Below are positions 1 to 9,400 of a stretch of DNA of 64,000 nt, one piece after another. The notes under the pieces were generated by a model, which saw only the letters and a list, made by a program, of their open reading frames with translations, was not told where the DNA came from and ran no database searches. A program made the position numbers and the translations under genes. Source of the stretch: Paraburkholderia tropica (lineage in GTDB: Bacteria; Pseudomonadota; Gammaproteobacteria; Burkholderiales; Burkholderiaceae). How positions within the stretch are numbered: position 1 is the stretch's first letter; each line of letters opens with the position of its first letter. The stretch lies in the NCBI RefSeq assembly GCF_914484835.1, contig NZ_CAJZAR010000060.1, forward strand, positions 1 to 64,000, read 5' to 3'.

Positions 1-2
1 GC

Positions 3-344
3 GCGCACGCGCGGCGGCCCGGCGACTGCGCGGCGCGTTACGGCGGCGAGGAATTCGTGCTGCTGCTGCCCGAGACCAGCGCGGCGCAGGCGCTCGCCCA
101 CGCCGAGCGGCTGCGCGCCGCGCTCGAGGCGCTGGCCGTGCCGCACGAGGACAGCCCCAACGGCGTGCTGACGGCGAGCGTCGGCGTGGCGAGCACCTCG
201 GAGCGCGGCTTCGAGAACTGGCGCGCGCTGATCGAGGCCGCCGACGCCGCGCTCTACACGGCCAAGCGCGCGGGCCGCAACCGCGTGGCCGTCTGGCAGC
301 CGAGCGTCGCGCGCGAGCCGCAGGACGCCGGGCCGGATCTTTGA
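3..344 (+). CDS. Diguanylate cyclase, C-terminal part of GGDEF domain (cut by window start)
   Basis: The frame is already open at the first bases, so the N-terminus lies outside the window. The visible 113 residues contain RYGGEEF, the active-site signature of GGDEF diguanylate cyclases, coded around 36-56. They continue through a typical domain C-terminus with ASVGVAS and an AADAALYTAKRAGRNRV segment, and a short tail follows. Proteins of this family make cyclic di-GMP from two GTP. An intact GGEEF suggests an active enzyme. Sensor or membrane domains cannot be judged. The gene ends about 30 bp before the first palindrome upstream of the DUF2239 gene. Confidence 0.9.
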   Translation, partial: AHARRPGDCAARYGGEEFVLLLPETSAAQALAHAERLRAALEALAVPHEDSPNGVLTASVGVASTSERGFENWRALIEAADAALYTAKRAGRNRVAVWQPSVAREPQDAGPDL

Positions 345-372
345 GCCCTCCGCGAGCGTGTGATCGACGTCA

Positions 373-420
373 AATATTACCCGGGTGATATTGCATCGAT
401 TAATTTACCCGGGTAATATT
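373..420. promoter_or_regulatory. Twin CCCGGG-centred palindromes, candidate operator
   Basis: Two AT-flanked palindromes lie between the cyclase and the DUF2239 gene. The first, AATATTACCCGGGTGATATT at 373-392, is symmetric except for one base pair. The second has the core TTTACCCGGGTAAT at 404-417. Their centres (382/383 and 410/411) are 28 bp apart. They sit 30-77 bp before the ATG at 450, the place expected for a repressor or activator binding the DUF2239 promoter. The binding protein is unknown to me and no regulator gene is adjacent. Confidence 0.6.
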
Positions 421-449
421 CGCTGCGTGAATCGAACGGAGAAAGCGAT

Positions 450-1103
450 ATGGCAGCGGCTCAACACACTCAATCCACGGCGGCGCACGGCGTCACGGCT
501 TTTGCGGGCACGCGCCTGCTCGCGCGCGGCACGCCGCTCGACGTGGCGCTCGCGGTGAAGGCGGAACTGGAGCGCGGCGACGCGGCGTCGGTGCTGGTGT
601 TCGACGACCGCGACGCGCGCCCGGTCGAATTCGATCTGCGCGGGCGTCCCGCCGACGTGGCCGCGCGCCTCGCCGCCGACGCCGCGTGGCAGGCGCGCTC
701 GCAGGAAGGCGCGCAGTCCGGCGAAGATTCCGGCGAGACGGAACCCGCCGACGACGCGCCGCGCGGACGCGGCCGTCCGAAGCTCGGCGTGGTGGCGCGC
801 GAGGTCACGCTGCTGCCGCGTCACTGGGACTGGCTGGCGGCGCAGCCGGGCGGCGCGTCGGTGGTGTTGCGCAAGCTGGTGGAAACGTCGCGGCTCGCGG
901 GCGAGGAGAAGCATCGCGTGCGCGCCTCGCGCGAGGCGGTGCACCGTTTCATGACGGCGCTGGCGGGCAATCTGCCGGGCTACGAGGAAGCGTTGCGGGC
1001 GCTTTACGCGGGCGAACGCGCGCGATTCGAGGCGTGGAGCGTGGACTGGCCCGAAGGCGTGCGGGACTATGTGCGCGAACTCGCGCAGGATGCGTTCGCC
1101 TGA
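450..1103 (+). CDS. DUF2239 family protein
   Basis: This 217-residue soluble protein matches the DUF2239 family as I recognise it. It opens with a TAFAGTRLLARG segment, then a short beta-rich N-terminal domain. An acidic linker and an RGRGRPKLGVVAREVTLLPR block at about residues 108-128 follow, and a helical C-terminus ends in a VDWPEGVRDYVRELA segment. The RPKLGVVAREVTLLPRHWDWL stretch resembles a ribbon-helix-helix or AT-hook-like basic patch, but no biochemical function is established for the family. The ATG at 450 follows a GGAGAAAG ribosome site. It is monocistronic, with twin palindromes directly upstream that probably control it. Confidence 0.85.
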   Translation: MAAAQHTQSTAAHGVTAFAGTRLLARGTPLDVALAVKAELERGDAASVLVFDDRDARPVEFDLRGRPADVAARLAADAAWQARSQEGAQSGEDSGETEPADDAPRGRGRPKLGVVAREVTLLPRHWDWLAAQPGGASVVLRKLVETSRLAGEEKHRVRASREAVHRFMTALAGNLPGYEEALRALYAGERARFEAWSVDWPEGVRDYVRELAQDAFA

Positions 1104-1603
1104 CGACGCGTGCGGCTTGCTGCCCGCCCGATGCTGCATGCAGGCCGCGAAAATCCGACGCACAAAAAAAACCGCTCAGGCCAGAACGGCATGAGCGGGA
1201 AGTCGGAGAGTTTACAACTTACAACCTCTGCATGAACTGTCATGGGGTCACGCAGAGACTTCAGTCTATGCGTGGCGTATCTCGCTCGATATAGGATTAG
1301 TCCGAAACTCTTATCGGAGCGAGGCGAGCGATCGACCACGAACTCAGGCGCGAGTCCGCCGCCCGCGCCTGTTTCGTCCGGCCCACATGCGCGGATGCCC
1401 GCCTTGCCACGCCGATTGCGGCTCCGTACACTCGCGCCTGATTTCCATCAAGGGCATCAGCGAATCCGCGGCGTGCACGCACGCCCGAACCGGTTCGCGC
1501 CCCGTTCCGATAAACAGAATCCGATCCGGCCCGCGCCGCGCTCGCCCCGTCGTGCGAGGTGTGCAAGGTGCGCCGGCCCATCACGGCACAAGAGGAGCTC
1601 CCG
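1104..1603. other. Noncoding 500-bp gap
   Basis: No credible gene is seen between DUF2239 and the permease. The left part holds a minus-strand terminator-like hairpin at 1164-1198. An imperfect stem, CTCTGC...GCAGAG, lies at about 1227-1257. The right part carries the permease leader. A 90-codon minus-strand frame here has no ribosome site and an atypical composition. Confidence 0.5.
1164..1198 (-). terminator. Rho-independent terminator with no obvious minus-strand gene
   Basis: On the minus strand a CCGCTCA/TGAGCGG stem (1192-1198 and 1172-1178), with an inner GCC/GGC pairing, is followed directly by eight T (complement of 1164-1171). That is a textbook intrinsic terminator pointing left. 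DUF2239 is on the plus strand and the nearest minus-strand protein gene is the antiporter beyond 3 kb. The signal therefore either protects DUF2239 from antisense transcription or ends an unannotated small RNA starting within about 1200-1340. Confidence 0.7.
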
Positions 1604-2905
1604 ATGTCCGATTCCTATTTCCCACGCTGGCGCGCGCAGACGGGCGTCAAAACCGTCGTCGCGCCCGACGAGCGTCTCGCCTGGCCGCAGATGTTCGCGA
1701 TGGGCGTGCAGCACGTCGTCGCCATGTTTGGCTCGACGGTGCTCGCGCCGCTGCTCATGGGCTTCGATCCCAACCTCTGCATCTTCATGTCGGGCATCGG
1801 CACGCTGCTGTTCTTCGTGGTCGTGGGCGGGCGCGTGCCGAGCTATCTCGGTTCGAGCTTCGCGTTCATCGGCCTCGTGATCGCGGCCACCGGCTATAGC
1901 GGCCACGGCGCGAATCCGAACATTCCCGTCGCGCTCGGCGGCATCATCGCGTGCGGCGTGGTCTATGCGCTGATCGGCGTGCTGGTCTCGGCCATCGGCA
2001 CCAAGTGGATCGAGACGCTCATGCCGCCGGTCGTGACCGGCGCGATCGTCTGCGTGATCGGCCTGAATCTCGCGCCGATCGCCGTGAAGGGCGTGAGCGG
2101 CTCGCAGTTCGATTCGTGGATGGCGCTCGTCACGGTGCTGTGCGTGGGCGGCGTGGCCGTGTTCACGCGCGGCATGCTGCAACGCCTGCTGATTCTCGTC
2201 GGCCTGATGATCGCCTACGCGATCTACGCGGTCGTGACCAACGGCATGGGCCTCGGCAAGCCGATCGACTTTTCGATCGTCGCGAACGCCGCCTGGTTCG
2301 GCATGCCGAAGTTCAGCGCGCCCGTGTTCGATCCGCACGCGATGACGCTGCTCGTGCCGGTCGCCGTGATTCTCGTCGCGGAAAATCTCGGCCACATCAA
2401 GGCCGTCTCGGCGATGACGGGCCACAACCTCGACCGCTACGTGGGCCGCGCGTTCATCGGCGATGGCCTCGCGACCATCGTCTCGGGTTTCGCGGGCGGC
2501 ACGGGCGTGACGACCTACGCGGAAAACATCGGCGTGATGGCCGTCACCAAGATCTACTCGACGCTGGTGTTCGCGATTGCCGCGCTGATCGCACTCGTGC
2601 TCGGCTTCTCGCCGAAGTTCGGCGCCGTGATCCAGACGATTCCGGGCCCGGTGCTCGGCGGCGTGTCGATCGTCGTGTTCGGTCTGATCGCGGTGACGGG
2701 CGCGCGCATCTGGGTCGTCAACAAGGTCGACTTCTCGGACAACCGCAATCTGATCGTTGCGGCCGTCACGCTGGTGCTCGGCGCGGGCGACTTCTCGCTC
2801 AAGCTCGGCGACTTCGGTCTGGGCGGCATCGGCACCGCGACGTTCGGCGCGATCGTGCTCTATGCGCTGCTGCGCAAGAAGCCGGCGCAGGAAGCGGCGG
2901 TTTGA
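1604..2905 (+). CDS. NCS2-family uracil/pyrimidine permease (UraA/RutG type)
   Basis: This 433-residue inner-membrane transporter of the nucleobase:cation symporter-2 family should import uracil or related pyrimidines with protons. Hydrophobic segments cover almost the whole length. The family's substrate-site glutamates are present in VAENLGHIKAVSAMTG (about residue 260) and GGTGVTTYAENIGVMAVT (about 305). The second motif closely resembles RutG. An earlier in-frame start at 1559 exists, but the ATG at 1604 has an AGAGGAG ribosome site 7 bases upstream and gives the normal NCS2 N-terminus. No rut or other pyrimidine genes adjoin, so the substrate is inferred from family only. A shared terminator follows. 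Confidence 0.9.
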   Translation: MSDSYFPRWRAQTGVKTVVAPDERLAWPQMFAMGVQHVVAMFGSTVLAPLLMGFDPNLCIFMSGIGTLLFFVVVGGRVPSYLGSSFAFIGLVIAATGYSGHGANPNIPVALGGIIACGVVYALIGVLVSAIGTKWIETLMPPVVTGAIVCVIGLNLAPIAVKGVSGSQFDSWMALVTVLCVGGVAVFTRGMLQRLLILVGLMIAYAIYAVVTNGMGLGKPIDFSIVANAAWFGMPKFSAPVFDPHAMTLLVPVAVILVAENLGHIKAVSAMTGHNLDRYVGRAFIGDGLATIVSGFAGGTGVTTYAENIGVMAVTKIYSTLVFAIAALIALVLGFSPKFGAVIQTIPGPVLGGVSIVVFGLIAVTGARIWVVNKVDFSDNRNLIVAAVTLVLGAGDFSLKLGDFGLGGIGTATFGAIVLYALLRKKPAQEAAV

Positions 2906-2962
2906 TCCGCGCGAGTTTTCGTGCGCTTCGCCAGCACGAAGCAACCCGCTCCGCGTGGGCAT

Positions 2963-3000
2963 AAAAAAACGCGACGACCCGAAAGGGCGTCGCGTTTTTT
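2963..3000. terminator. Bidirectional intrinsic terminator between permease and antiporter
   Basis: A GC-rich stem with arms CGCGACG...CGTCGCG and inner CCC/GGG closed by a GAAA loop lies at 2970-2994. It is flanked by A7 on the left and T6 on the right, so it can terminate both convergent genes. Confidence 0.9.
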
Positions 3001-3030
3001 ATTGGGCTGCGGGGATCCGCTTCAGCCGCC

Positions 3031-4698
3031 TCAGCCTCGATTGCGTCCGCGCGTGGTGATCGCCGTTTCCGTGAGATCGACTTCGCGCATCAGCTTCGCG
3101 AGCGTTTCGTCGTTGATCGTCTGCTTGTTGCGCAGTTCGAGCAGCGTCGCGCGTTCGGCGCGCATGGCCGCGAGCCGCATCTGCAATTCGAGCGATTCGG
3201 CTTCGCGCGCGTGCTTGCTGAGGTCGCGGTCGGCATCGAGTGTCGCGAGGCGGCGGCGATAGGTGTCCATGACGCGCGCCGTGGTGTCGGCGGCGTAGGC
3301 GGACTGCGATTCGTTCATGTCCTCGGTGGCGGTTTCGTGCAGCGCATCGACGGCGCGGATCGCGGCCTGCGCGGCCTGCACGCGCGCGGCGCGTTCCTCG
3401 GCCACGTGCGCCGGATGCGCGCCGCGCCGCACGCCGCGCAGCAGCAACGGCAAGCCGACGATCGCCACCAGCAGCGACGCGAGGATCACGCCCGTCGCGA
3501 TGAAGATGGCGCTGTCGCGGCCCGGCAGCGGCTTGCCGCTCGCGAGCGCGACGGGCAGCGAGAGCACGCCCGCGAGCGTGACCGCGCCGCGCACGCCTGC
3601 GACCGTGGTGATCGCAACGGTGCGCAGGCCCGGCACCGCATTGGTCACGCCGTGACGCGCCGCGCCGCGGCTCGCCACCCAGCGCAGCAGCCAGACCCAG
3701 CCGAAGCGCATCGCGTAGAGCGCGATCAGCACGGCGCCGATATAGCCGAGCAGACGCAGCATCTGCACGTTGCTCGTGTGATGCGCGTCGAGCAGCGCCT
3801 TGCCGAGAATGCCCGGGAATTGCAGGCCGAGCAGCGTGAACACCATGCCGTTGAACACGAACTCGATCATCGACCACGTGCTGGTCGCGCGCACGCGCGC
3901 CGACACCGGACCCATGTGCGCGACGCTCGTGTAGTTCATCATCATCCCGGCGGCCACGGCGGCGAGCACGCCCGAGACTTCGAGATGTTCAGCGAACAGG
4001 TAGGCCGCGAACGGAATCAGCAAGGTCATGACGACGCCCGGCGCGGGGTCGCCGTCGGCATCGACATTGAGAAAGCGCGACGACATGAAGCTGAAGAACC
4101 AGCCGATCGCCGCGCCCACCGCGAGGCCGCCCGCCGCGATCAGAAAGAAGCTCAGCGTGGCCTGGCGCAGCGAGAACACGCCCGTGAGCGCCGCCGCCAC
4201 CGCGAACTTGAGCGCGACGAGGCCGGAGGCGTCGTTCATCAGCGCTTCGCCTTCGAGGATGTGCATGAGCTGCGCGGGAATCTTGTCCTTGCCGGCGATG
4301 GCCGAGAGCGCGACGGCGTCGGTGGGCGAGAGCACGGCGGCGAGCGCGAAGGCGACCGGCAGCGAGATCTGCGGCACCAGCCAGTGCACGAAATAGCCCA
4401 CGGACACCACGGTCAGCAGCACGAGGCCGAGCGCGAGCAGCAGGATCGCGCGGCGCTGCATGAAGAACTCGCGCTTGGGCATGCGCCAGCCGTCGGCGAA
4501 CAGCAGCGGCGGAATGAACAGCGCCATGAAGACGTCGGGATCGAACGTCACGTGCGGATTGATGCGCGGAAACGTCAGCAGCGCGCCGATGGCGATCTGT
4601 AGCAGCGGCAAGGGCAGCTTGATGGGCAACAGCCGCACGATGATCCCCGAAAGGGCCACGGCGAGGAGCAGAATGAGAACGGTGAAAATGGTTTCCAT
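3031..4698 (-). CDS. Na+/H+ antiporter, CPA1 (NhaP-like) family
   Basis: This 555-residue protein has about 12 transmembrane segments in its first 400 residues and a roughly 150-residue charged cytoplasmic tail with predicted helices. Family signatures are visible: LSPTDAVALSAIAGK at about residue 120-135, and EGEALMNDASGLV at about 150-162. The latter contains the Asn-Asp pair that binds Na+ in electroneutral CPA1 exchangers. The protein should expel Na+ in exchange for protons and so help pH and salt homeostasis. It stands alone, convergent with the permease. The soluble tail probably has a regulatory role, as in other CPA1 proteins. Confidence 0.92.
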   Translation of the reverse strand: METIFTVLILLLAVALSGIIVRLLPIKLPLPLLQIAIGALLTFPRINPHVTFDPDVFMALFIPPLLFADGWRMPKREFFMQRRAILLLALGLVLLTVVSVGYFVHWLVPQISLPVAFALAAVLSPTDAVALSAIAGKDKIPAQLMHILEGEALMNDASGLVALKFAVAAALTGVFSLRQATLSFFLIAAGGLAVGAAIGWFFSFMSSRFLNVDADGDPAPGVVMTLLIPFAAYLFAEHLEVSGVLAAVAAGMMMNYTSVAHMGPVSARVRATSTWSMIEFVFNGMVFTLLGLQFPGILGKALLDAHHTSNVQMLRLLGYIGAVLIALYAMRFGWVWLLRWVASRGAARHGVTNAVPGLRTVAITTVAGVRGAVTLAGVLSLPVALASGKPLPGRDSAIFIATGVILASLLVAIVGLPLLLRGVRRGAHPAHVAEERAARVQAAQAAIRAVDALHETATEDMNESQSAYAADTTARVMDTYRRRLATLDADRDLSKHAREAESLELQMRLAAMRAERATLLELRNKQTINDETLAKLMREVDLTETAITTRGRNRG

Positions 4699-5102
4699 CG
4701 ATGAGCTGCAAGACGAGCAGGGATGGGAGGGCGCGCGGTGCGTCCCCCATTCATCCGTTTAGTGCGGAACGTGCCGCGGAGCGCGGCGAACGATGCGATG
4801 CATGCCTGACGAGGCAGGCGGCGGTTGGCGGTAAGTGTAGCGTGTGCGCGGCCGCATGCGCCGCGAAGCGTGCAAGCCACTTGTAGGGCAAGCTCGGCGA
4901 CAGGGCCGGCATGCACGATTCTGGTGCGCGCGGGGACGCATCATGCCCGCCGCGCGCGCACGCGCACGGTGCGCGGTGCAGGCTTCGATGCAAGGCGGGT
5001 CGCAGCGTGCGCACGGACCTTGCTTTATCGCCTGCCAACGACGCAACGCATCGGCCGCCGGTACGCACGCCCGCGGCGATCAACTTGCGCGAAGAGGAAG
5101 GC
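4699..5102. other. Divergent intergenic region, 404 bp
   Basis: The region separates the antiporter start from the EAL gene start and must hold both promoters. I see a small TGCCT/AGGCA hairpin near 4803-4816 but no convincing -35/-10 pair, repeat or gene. The EAL frame stays open upstream to about 4911, but that extension has shadow-frame composition. Confidence 0.4.
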
Positions 5103-6380
5103 ATGATCACAGAGCAGCAGGACAAGATGGCCGCGGCGCCGCACGGTTTCACCCTGAGCGTCTCGTCGGGTCTCCAGCGCTATAGCGCGCAACATGGCGA
5201 GCTTGCGCTCACCAGTGTGTTTCAACCGGTTTTCAGCCTGTCGCACATGCGTGCGGTCGGCTACGAAGGGCTCTTGCGCGCGCACGACGCGCTCGACCGG
5301 CCCGTTTCGCCGCTCGACGTGTTCGGCGCGGCCGCGCGCGTCGGCGAGGCATTGCAGGTCGACCGGCTCGCCCAGGGGCTGCATCTGGAGAACTTCTCGC
5401 TGCTCGGCGCCGAGCGCGAGTGGCTGTTTCTCAACGTGCATCCGGGCACGCTGATCGAGCCGTATCACGCGGCGGCGCTGCTCGCGAATCTGCGTCGGCT
5501 CGGTTTGCCGCCGCGCCGCGTCGTGCTCGAAGTGCTCGAAGCCGAGGCCACCGATCTCGACGCGCTCGCGCACGCCGTCGCCGAATTCCGCGAACGCGGC
5601 TTCCTGATCGCGCTCGACGACTTCGGCGCCGGTCACGTCGATATCGGCCGCGTGTGGCAACTGAATCCCGACATCGTGAAGCTCGACCGCATCATGCTGA
5701 TGCACGCCGCGCATCGCGCCGACATGGCCGCGACGCTGCCCGCGCTCGTCACGCTGCTGCACGAGGCGGGCAAGCTCGTGCTGATCGAGGGCGTGGAGAC
5801 GGAGCACGAGGCGCAGATCGCGCTCGCCTGCAACGCCGACTTCGTGCAGGGCTTTTTCTTCGCGCGTCCGGCGCCGGGTTTGACCGACGCCACGCACGCG
5901 CTGAACGTGATCGCCGAGGCGACGGAGCGTTACCGCGAGCAGACCGAAGCGCGCGAGCGCGGCACCACGAGCCGTCTCGCGCCGTATGTGCGCGCGTTCG
6001 AGCGCGCGGCGGAGCGGCTGACCGCGGGCGAGCCGCTCGAAGAGGTGTGCTGGAATTTTCTCGCGCTCGATCACGCGGCGCGCTGCTTCCTGCTCGACGC
6101 GAGCGGGCGTCAGGCGGGCCGCAATGTCGTGCTGCGCGTCGATCGCGCGGAGCAGGGCGCGCGCTTTCTGCCGCTCGACGACGCGCAGGGCGCTAACTGG
6201 CTGCGCAGGCCGTACTTCCGCGCGGCGCTGGTCGCGCCGGGACGCGTGCATGTGACGTCGCCGTATCTGTCGATCAACGAGGCGCTGCCGTGCGTGACGC
6301 TCTCGATGGCTGTGCAGGTCGGCGACCGCCTGTGCGTGCTGTGCGGCGACGTCGACTGGATGGCGGAAGAACTGGCCTGA
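5103..6380 (+). CDS. EAL-domain c-di-GMP phosphodiesterase with YkuI-type C-terminal domain
   Basis: This 425-residue cytoplasmic protein has an EAL domain at about residues 30-260. The catalytic set looks complete: Glu in YEGLLR (the EAL position), Asn in FLNVHP, Glu in LEVLE, the Asp pair in LDDFGAG, Lys in VKLDR, Glu in EGVET and Gln in VQGFFF. It should therefore hydrolyse c-di-GMP to pGpG. The C-terminal 150 residues resemble the PAS-like YkuI_C domain, a probable ligand sensor or dimerisation module. The ATG at 5103 was chosen because GAAGAGGAAGG precedes it; upstream in-frame codons look noncoding. No transmembrane segment is evident. Confidence 0.88.
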   Translation: MITEQQDKMAAAPHGFTLSVSSGLQRYSAQHGELALTSVFQPVFSLSHMRAVGYEGLLRAHDALDRPVSPLDVFGAAARVGEALQVDRLAQGLHLENFSLLGAEREWLFLNVHPGTLIEPYHAAALLANLRRLGLPPRRVVLEVLEAEATDLDALAHAVAEFRERGFLIALDDFGAGHVDIGRVWQLNPDIVKLDRIMLMHAAHRADMAATLPALVTLLHEAGKLVLIEGVETEHEAQIALACNADFVQGFFFARPAPGLTDATHALNVIAEATERYREQTEARERGTTSRLAPYVRAFERAAERLTAGEPLEEVCWNFLALDHAARCFLLDASGRQAGRNVVLRVDRAEQGARFLPLDDAQGANWLRRPYFRAALVAPGRVHVTSPYLSINEALPCVTLSMAVQVGDRLCVLCGDVDWMAEELA

Positions 6381-6399
6381 GCGCTTCGATCACGTCGAT

Positions 6400-6440
6400 A
6401 AAAGCGAAAACGGCGCGAGCCCTTGCAAGCCCGCGCCGTT
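6400..6440 (-). terminator. Intrinsic terminator downstream of indolepyruvate oxidoreductase
   Basis: Inverted arms CGGCGCG (6411-6417) and CGCGCCG (6432-6438) form a hairpin. On the minus strand it is followed by TTTTCGCTTTT (complement of about 6400-6410). It lies 30 bp beyond the minus-strand stop and may also help end the convergent EAL gene. Confidence 0.6.
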
Positions 6441-6473
6441 CGCACGATGCGATTTCACCCCTGAAAACAGGGC

Positions 6474-9400
6474 TTATTTCGCGACGACCACCGGAATGCC
6501 GCGCAGCGCGCCCGCGCCCTTGAACGCGGCGAGCGCCTCATTGACGGCCGCGCTCGTCTTCACGTCGATGCCCAGCCGCGCCGCGAGTTCGCGCTCGCCG
6601 CGCTTGACCGACGCGAGGTTCGCGAGCTTCACGTGACCGTAGCCGCGCACGCGCTGATGCAGGCTCGCGAACTTCGCGAGATCGGCGGCGCTGTCCGCGG
6701 TCACATGCGCGTGTTGAATCAGCACGCCGCGCAGCGTGGCCTCGTAGTCGTCGGCGAGCGCGCGTTCCATGCGGCGTTCGAGCGTGTGGCCGAACGGATC
6801 GAACCACGTGCCGCGCACGCCGCGTCCCTTCGCGAGCAGCGCGAGCGCGCGCCAGAGCCACTGGCCGAACTGCATCTTGCGCGGCGGCTGGCCGTGTTTT
6901 TCGCGTGCGATCAGCGGCGGCGCGAGATTGAACTTCACCGTGAAGTCGCTGCCCGCCTGGCCTTCGAACTGCGCTTCGAGCGCGGCGCGGAAGGCCGGAT
7001 CGGCGTGCAGGCGCGCGACTTCGTATTCGTCCTTCACCGCGAGCAGCTTGTAGAACGTGGCCGCGACCGCGCGCGCGAGCGCCTGATCCGCCGATTTGTC
7101 GGCCTGACGCGCGGCGTCGGTCAGCGCGCGATAGCGCTTCGCGTAGCCCGCGCCGCCATAGGCGAGCAGACGCGTTTCGCGGTCCGCGATCAGTTCGTCG
7201 AGCGTTTGCGTGAGCTGGCGCGCGGCGAACTTCGCGTCGCGGGCTTGACTCGCACGCTGAGTGTCGAACGTTTTGAGCGCTTCCAGCGCGGCCGGATCAG
7301 CGGCGGCGAGACGGCCAATCGAGAACGCAAACAGATTCGCCTGCACGGCCACGTTGTTCAACTCGATCGCGCGCGTGAGCGCCGCGAGCGACACCGGCAC
7401 GAGACCGAGCTGCCACGCGAAACCGAGCATCAGAATGTTCGCGCCGATCGTGTCGCCGAGATAACGTTGCGCGAGCGCCTGCGCATCGCAGCTTGAAAGC
7501 GGATCTTGCTCCGGCGTCGCGCCGTTCGTCGCCGCGTGACGCATCTTCGCGAGCAGCGCGTCGGCGTGCAGATTCGCGTCGGGGTTCTGCACGAACGACG
7601 CGTTCGGAATCGCATGCGTGTTCACGACGATGCGCGTGCGGTCGTGGCGCACCGTTTGCAGCGCGTCGGCGCTCGCGCCCACCACCATGTCGCAGGCGAG
7701 CAGCAAGTCGGCCTGCTGCGTGTCGATGCGCACCTGGTTGAGCAGCGCGTCGGTGGCCGCGAAACGCACAAACGACAGCACCGATCCGCCCTTTTGCGCG
7801 AAGCCCATGAAATCGAGCACCGAAGCGCTCTTGCCTTCCAGATGCGCGGCCATGCTGATGAGCGCGCCCACCGTCACGACGCCCGTGCCGCCCACGCCGG
7901 TCACGAGGATGTCGTAGGGCGCGTTGTCGAGATGCGTCGACGGCATCGGCAACGCGTTCACGCGCGCGGCCAGCGCCTGCGGATCGAACGCGGCGCCCGC
8001 GGCCTTCTTGAGCTTGCCGCCCTCGATCGTGACGAAGCTCGGGCAAAAGCCGTTCACGCACGAATAGTCCTTGTTGCACGACGACTGGTCGATGCGGCGC
8101 TTGCGGCCCAGTTCGGTTTCCACCGGCTCGACCGAGAGGCAATTCGATTGCACGCCGCAATCGCCGCAGCCTTCGCAGACTTCCTCGTTGATGAAGAGAC
8201 GCTTGTCCGGGTCGGGGAACTCGCCTTTTTTGCGGCGGCGGCGCTTTTCGGCGGCGCAGGTCTGGTCGTAGATCAGCACGGTCACGCCGGGCGTTTCGCG
8301 CAGTTCGCGCTGCACCGCGTCGAGTTCGCTGCGGTGATGGAAGGTCGTGCCCTTCGGAAACTGGCCGTGATGGCCGTCGTATTTCTCGGGCTCGTCGCTC
8401 ACGACCACGAAGCGCGAGACGCCTTCGGCTTCCACCTGACGCGCGATCTGCGGCACGGAGATGCTGCCGTCGACGGGTTGGCCGCCCGTCATCGCCACGG
8501 CGTCGTTGTAGAGGATCTTGTAGGTGATGTTGGCCTTCGCGGCCACGGCCTGGCGAATCGCAAGGATGCCTGAATGAAAGTAGGTGCCGTCGCCGAGATT
8601 CTGGAATACGTGGCGCGTCTTCGTGAACATCGAATGCGCGGCCCAGTCGACGCCTTCGCCGCCCATCTGGATCAGGCCGGTGGTGTCGCGCTCCATCCAC
8701 GAAGCCATGAAGTGACAGCCGATGCCCGCTTGCGCGATCGAGCCTTCAGGCACTTTCGTCGAGGTGTTGTGCGGACAGCCCGAGCAGAAGTAGGGCGTGC
8801 GCTTCACGGCGTCGGCGACATTGGAGAGGATTTGCGGCGCGACCAGATCGACCACGCGCTCGCGGCGGTCGAGCATCGGTTTGTGCTTCGCGAGCCACGC
8901 GGCGAACACCGGCAGGATGCGCGAGGGCCGCAGCTCGCCGAGTTCGGACAAGAGCAGCGTGCCGTCTTCCGCGTGCTTGCCGATCACGGCCGGGCGCGCG
9001 CCTGCCTTGCGGTTGTAGAGATGATCCTTGATCTGCTGCTCGATCACGGGGCCTTTTTCCTCGATCACGAGCACGTCGCTGAGACCGGAAACGAAGGCGT
9101 CGATGCGCGACATCTCCAGCGGAAACGAGAGCCCCACCTTGTAGATGCGCACGCCCGCCTGTTCGAGATCGTGAACGGTGAGGTCGAGCCGGCGCAGCGC
9201 TTCCATCAGGTCGAGATGCGCCTTGCCGCAGGTGACGATGCCCACGTTCGCGTGCGGGCTCGGCGCGATCCATTTGTCGATGCTGTTCGCGCGCGCGAAG
9301 TGGCGCACGGCGTCGAGCTTGGCCGCGAGACGCTGCTCGATCGCGAGGCTCGGCAGATCGGGCCAGCGGTTGTGCAGGCCGCCGGGCGGCGGCGTGAAAG

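Noticed and set aside
1067..1339. A 90-codon minus-strand frame after DUF2239
   Set aside because: No ribosome site or family resemblance, and it runs through the terminator hairpin.
1457..2962. A 501-codon minus-strand frame over the permease
   Set aside because: Its composition (Arg/His/Asp-rich, no hydrophobic core) is typical of antisense shadows in GC-rich DNA. The plus-strand permease is certain.
4911..5102. N-terminal extension of the EAL protein
   Set aside because: The upstream codons encode Arg/His/Cys-rich shadow sequence, and the ATG at 5103 has a strong ribosome site.
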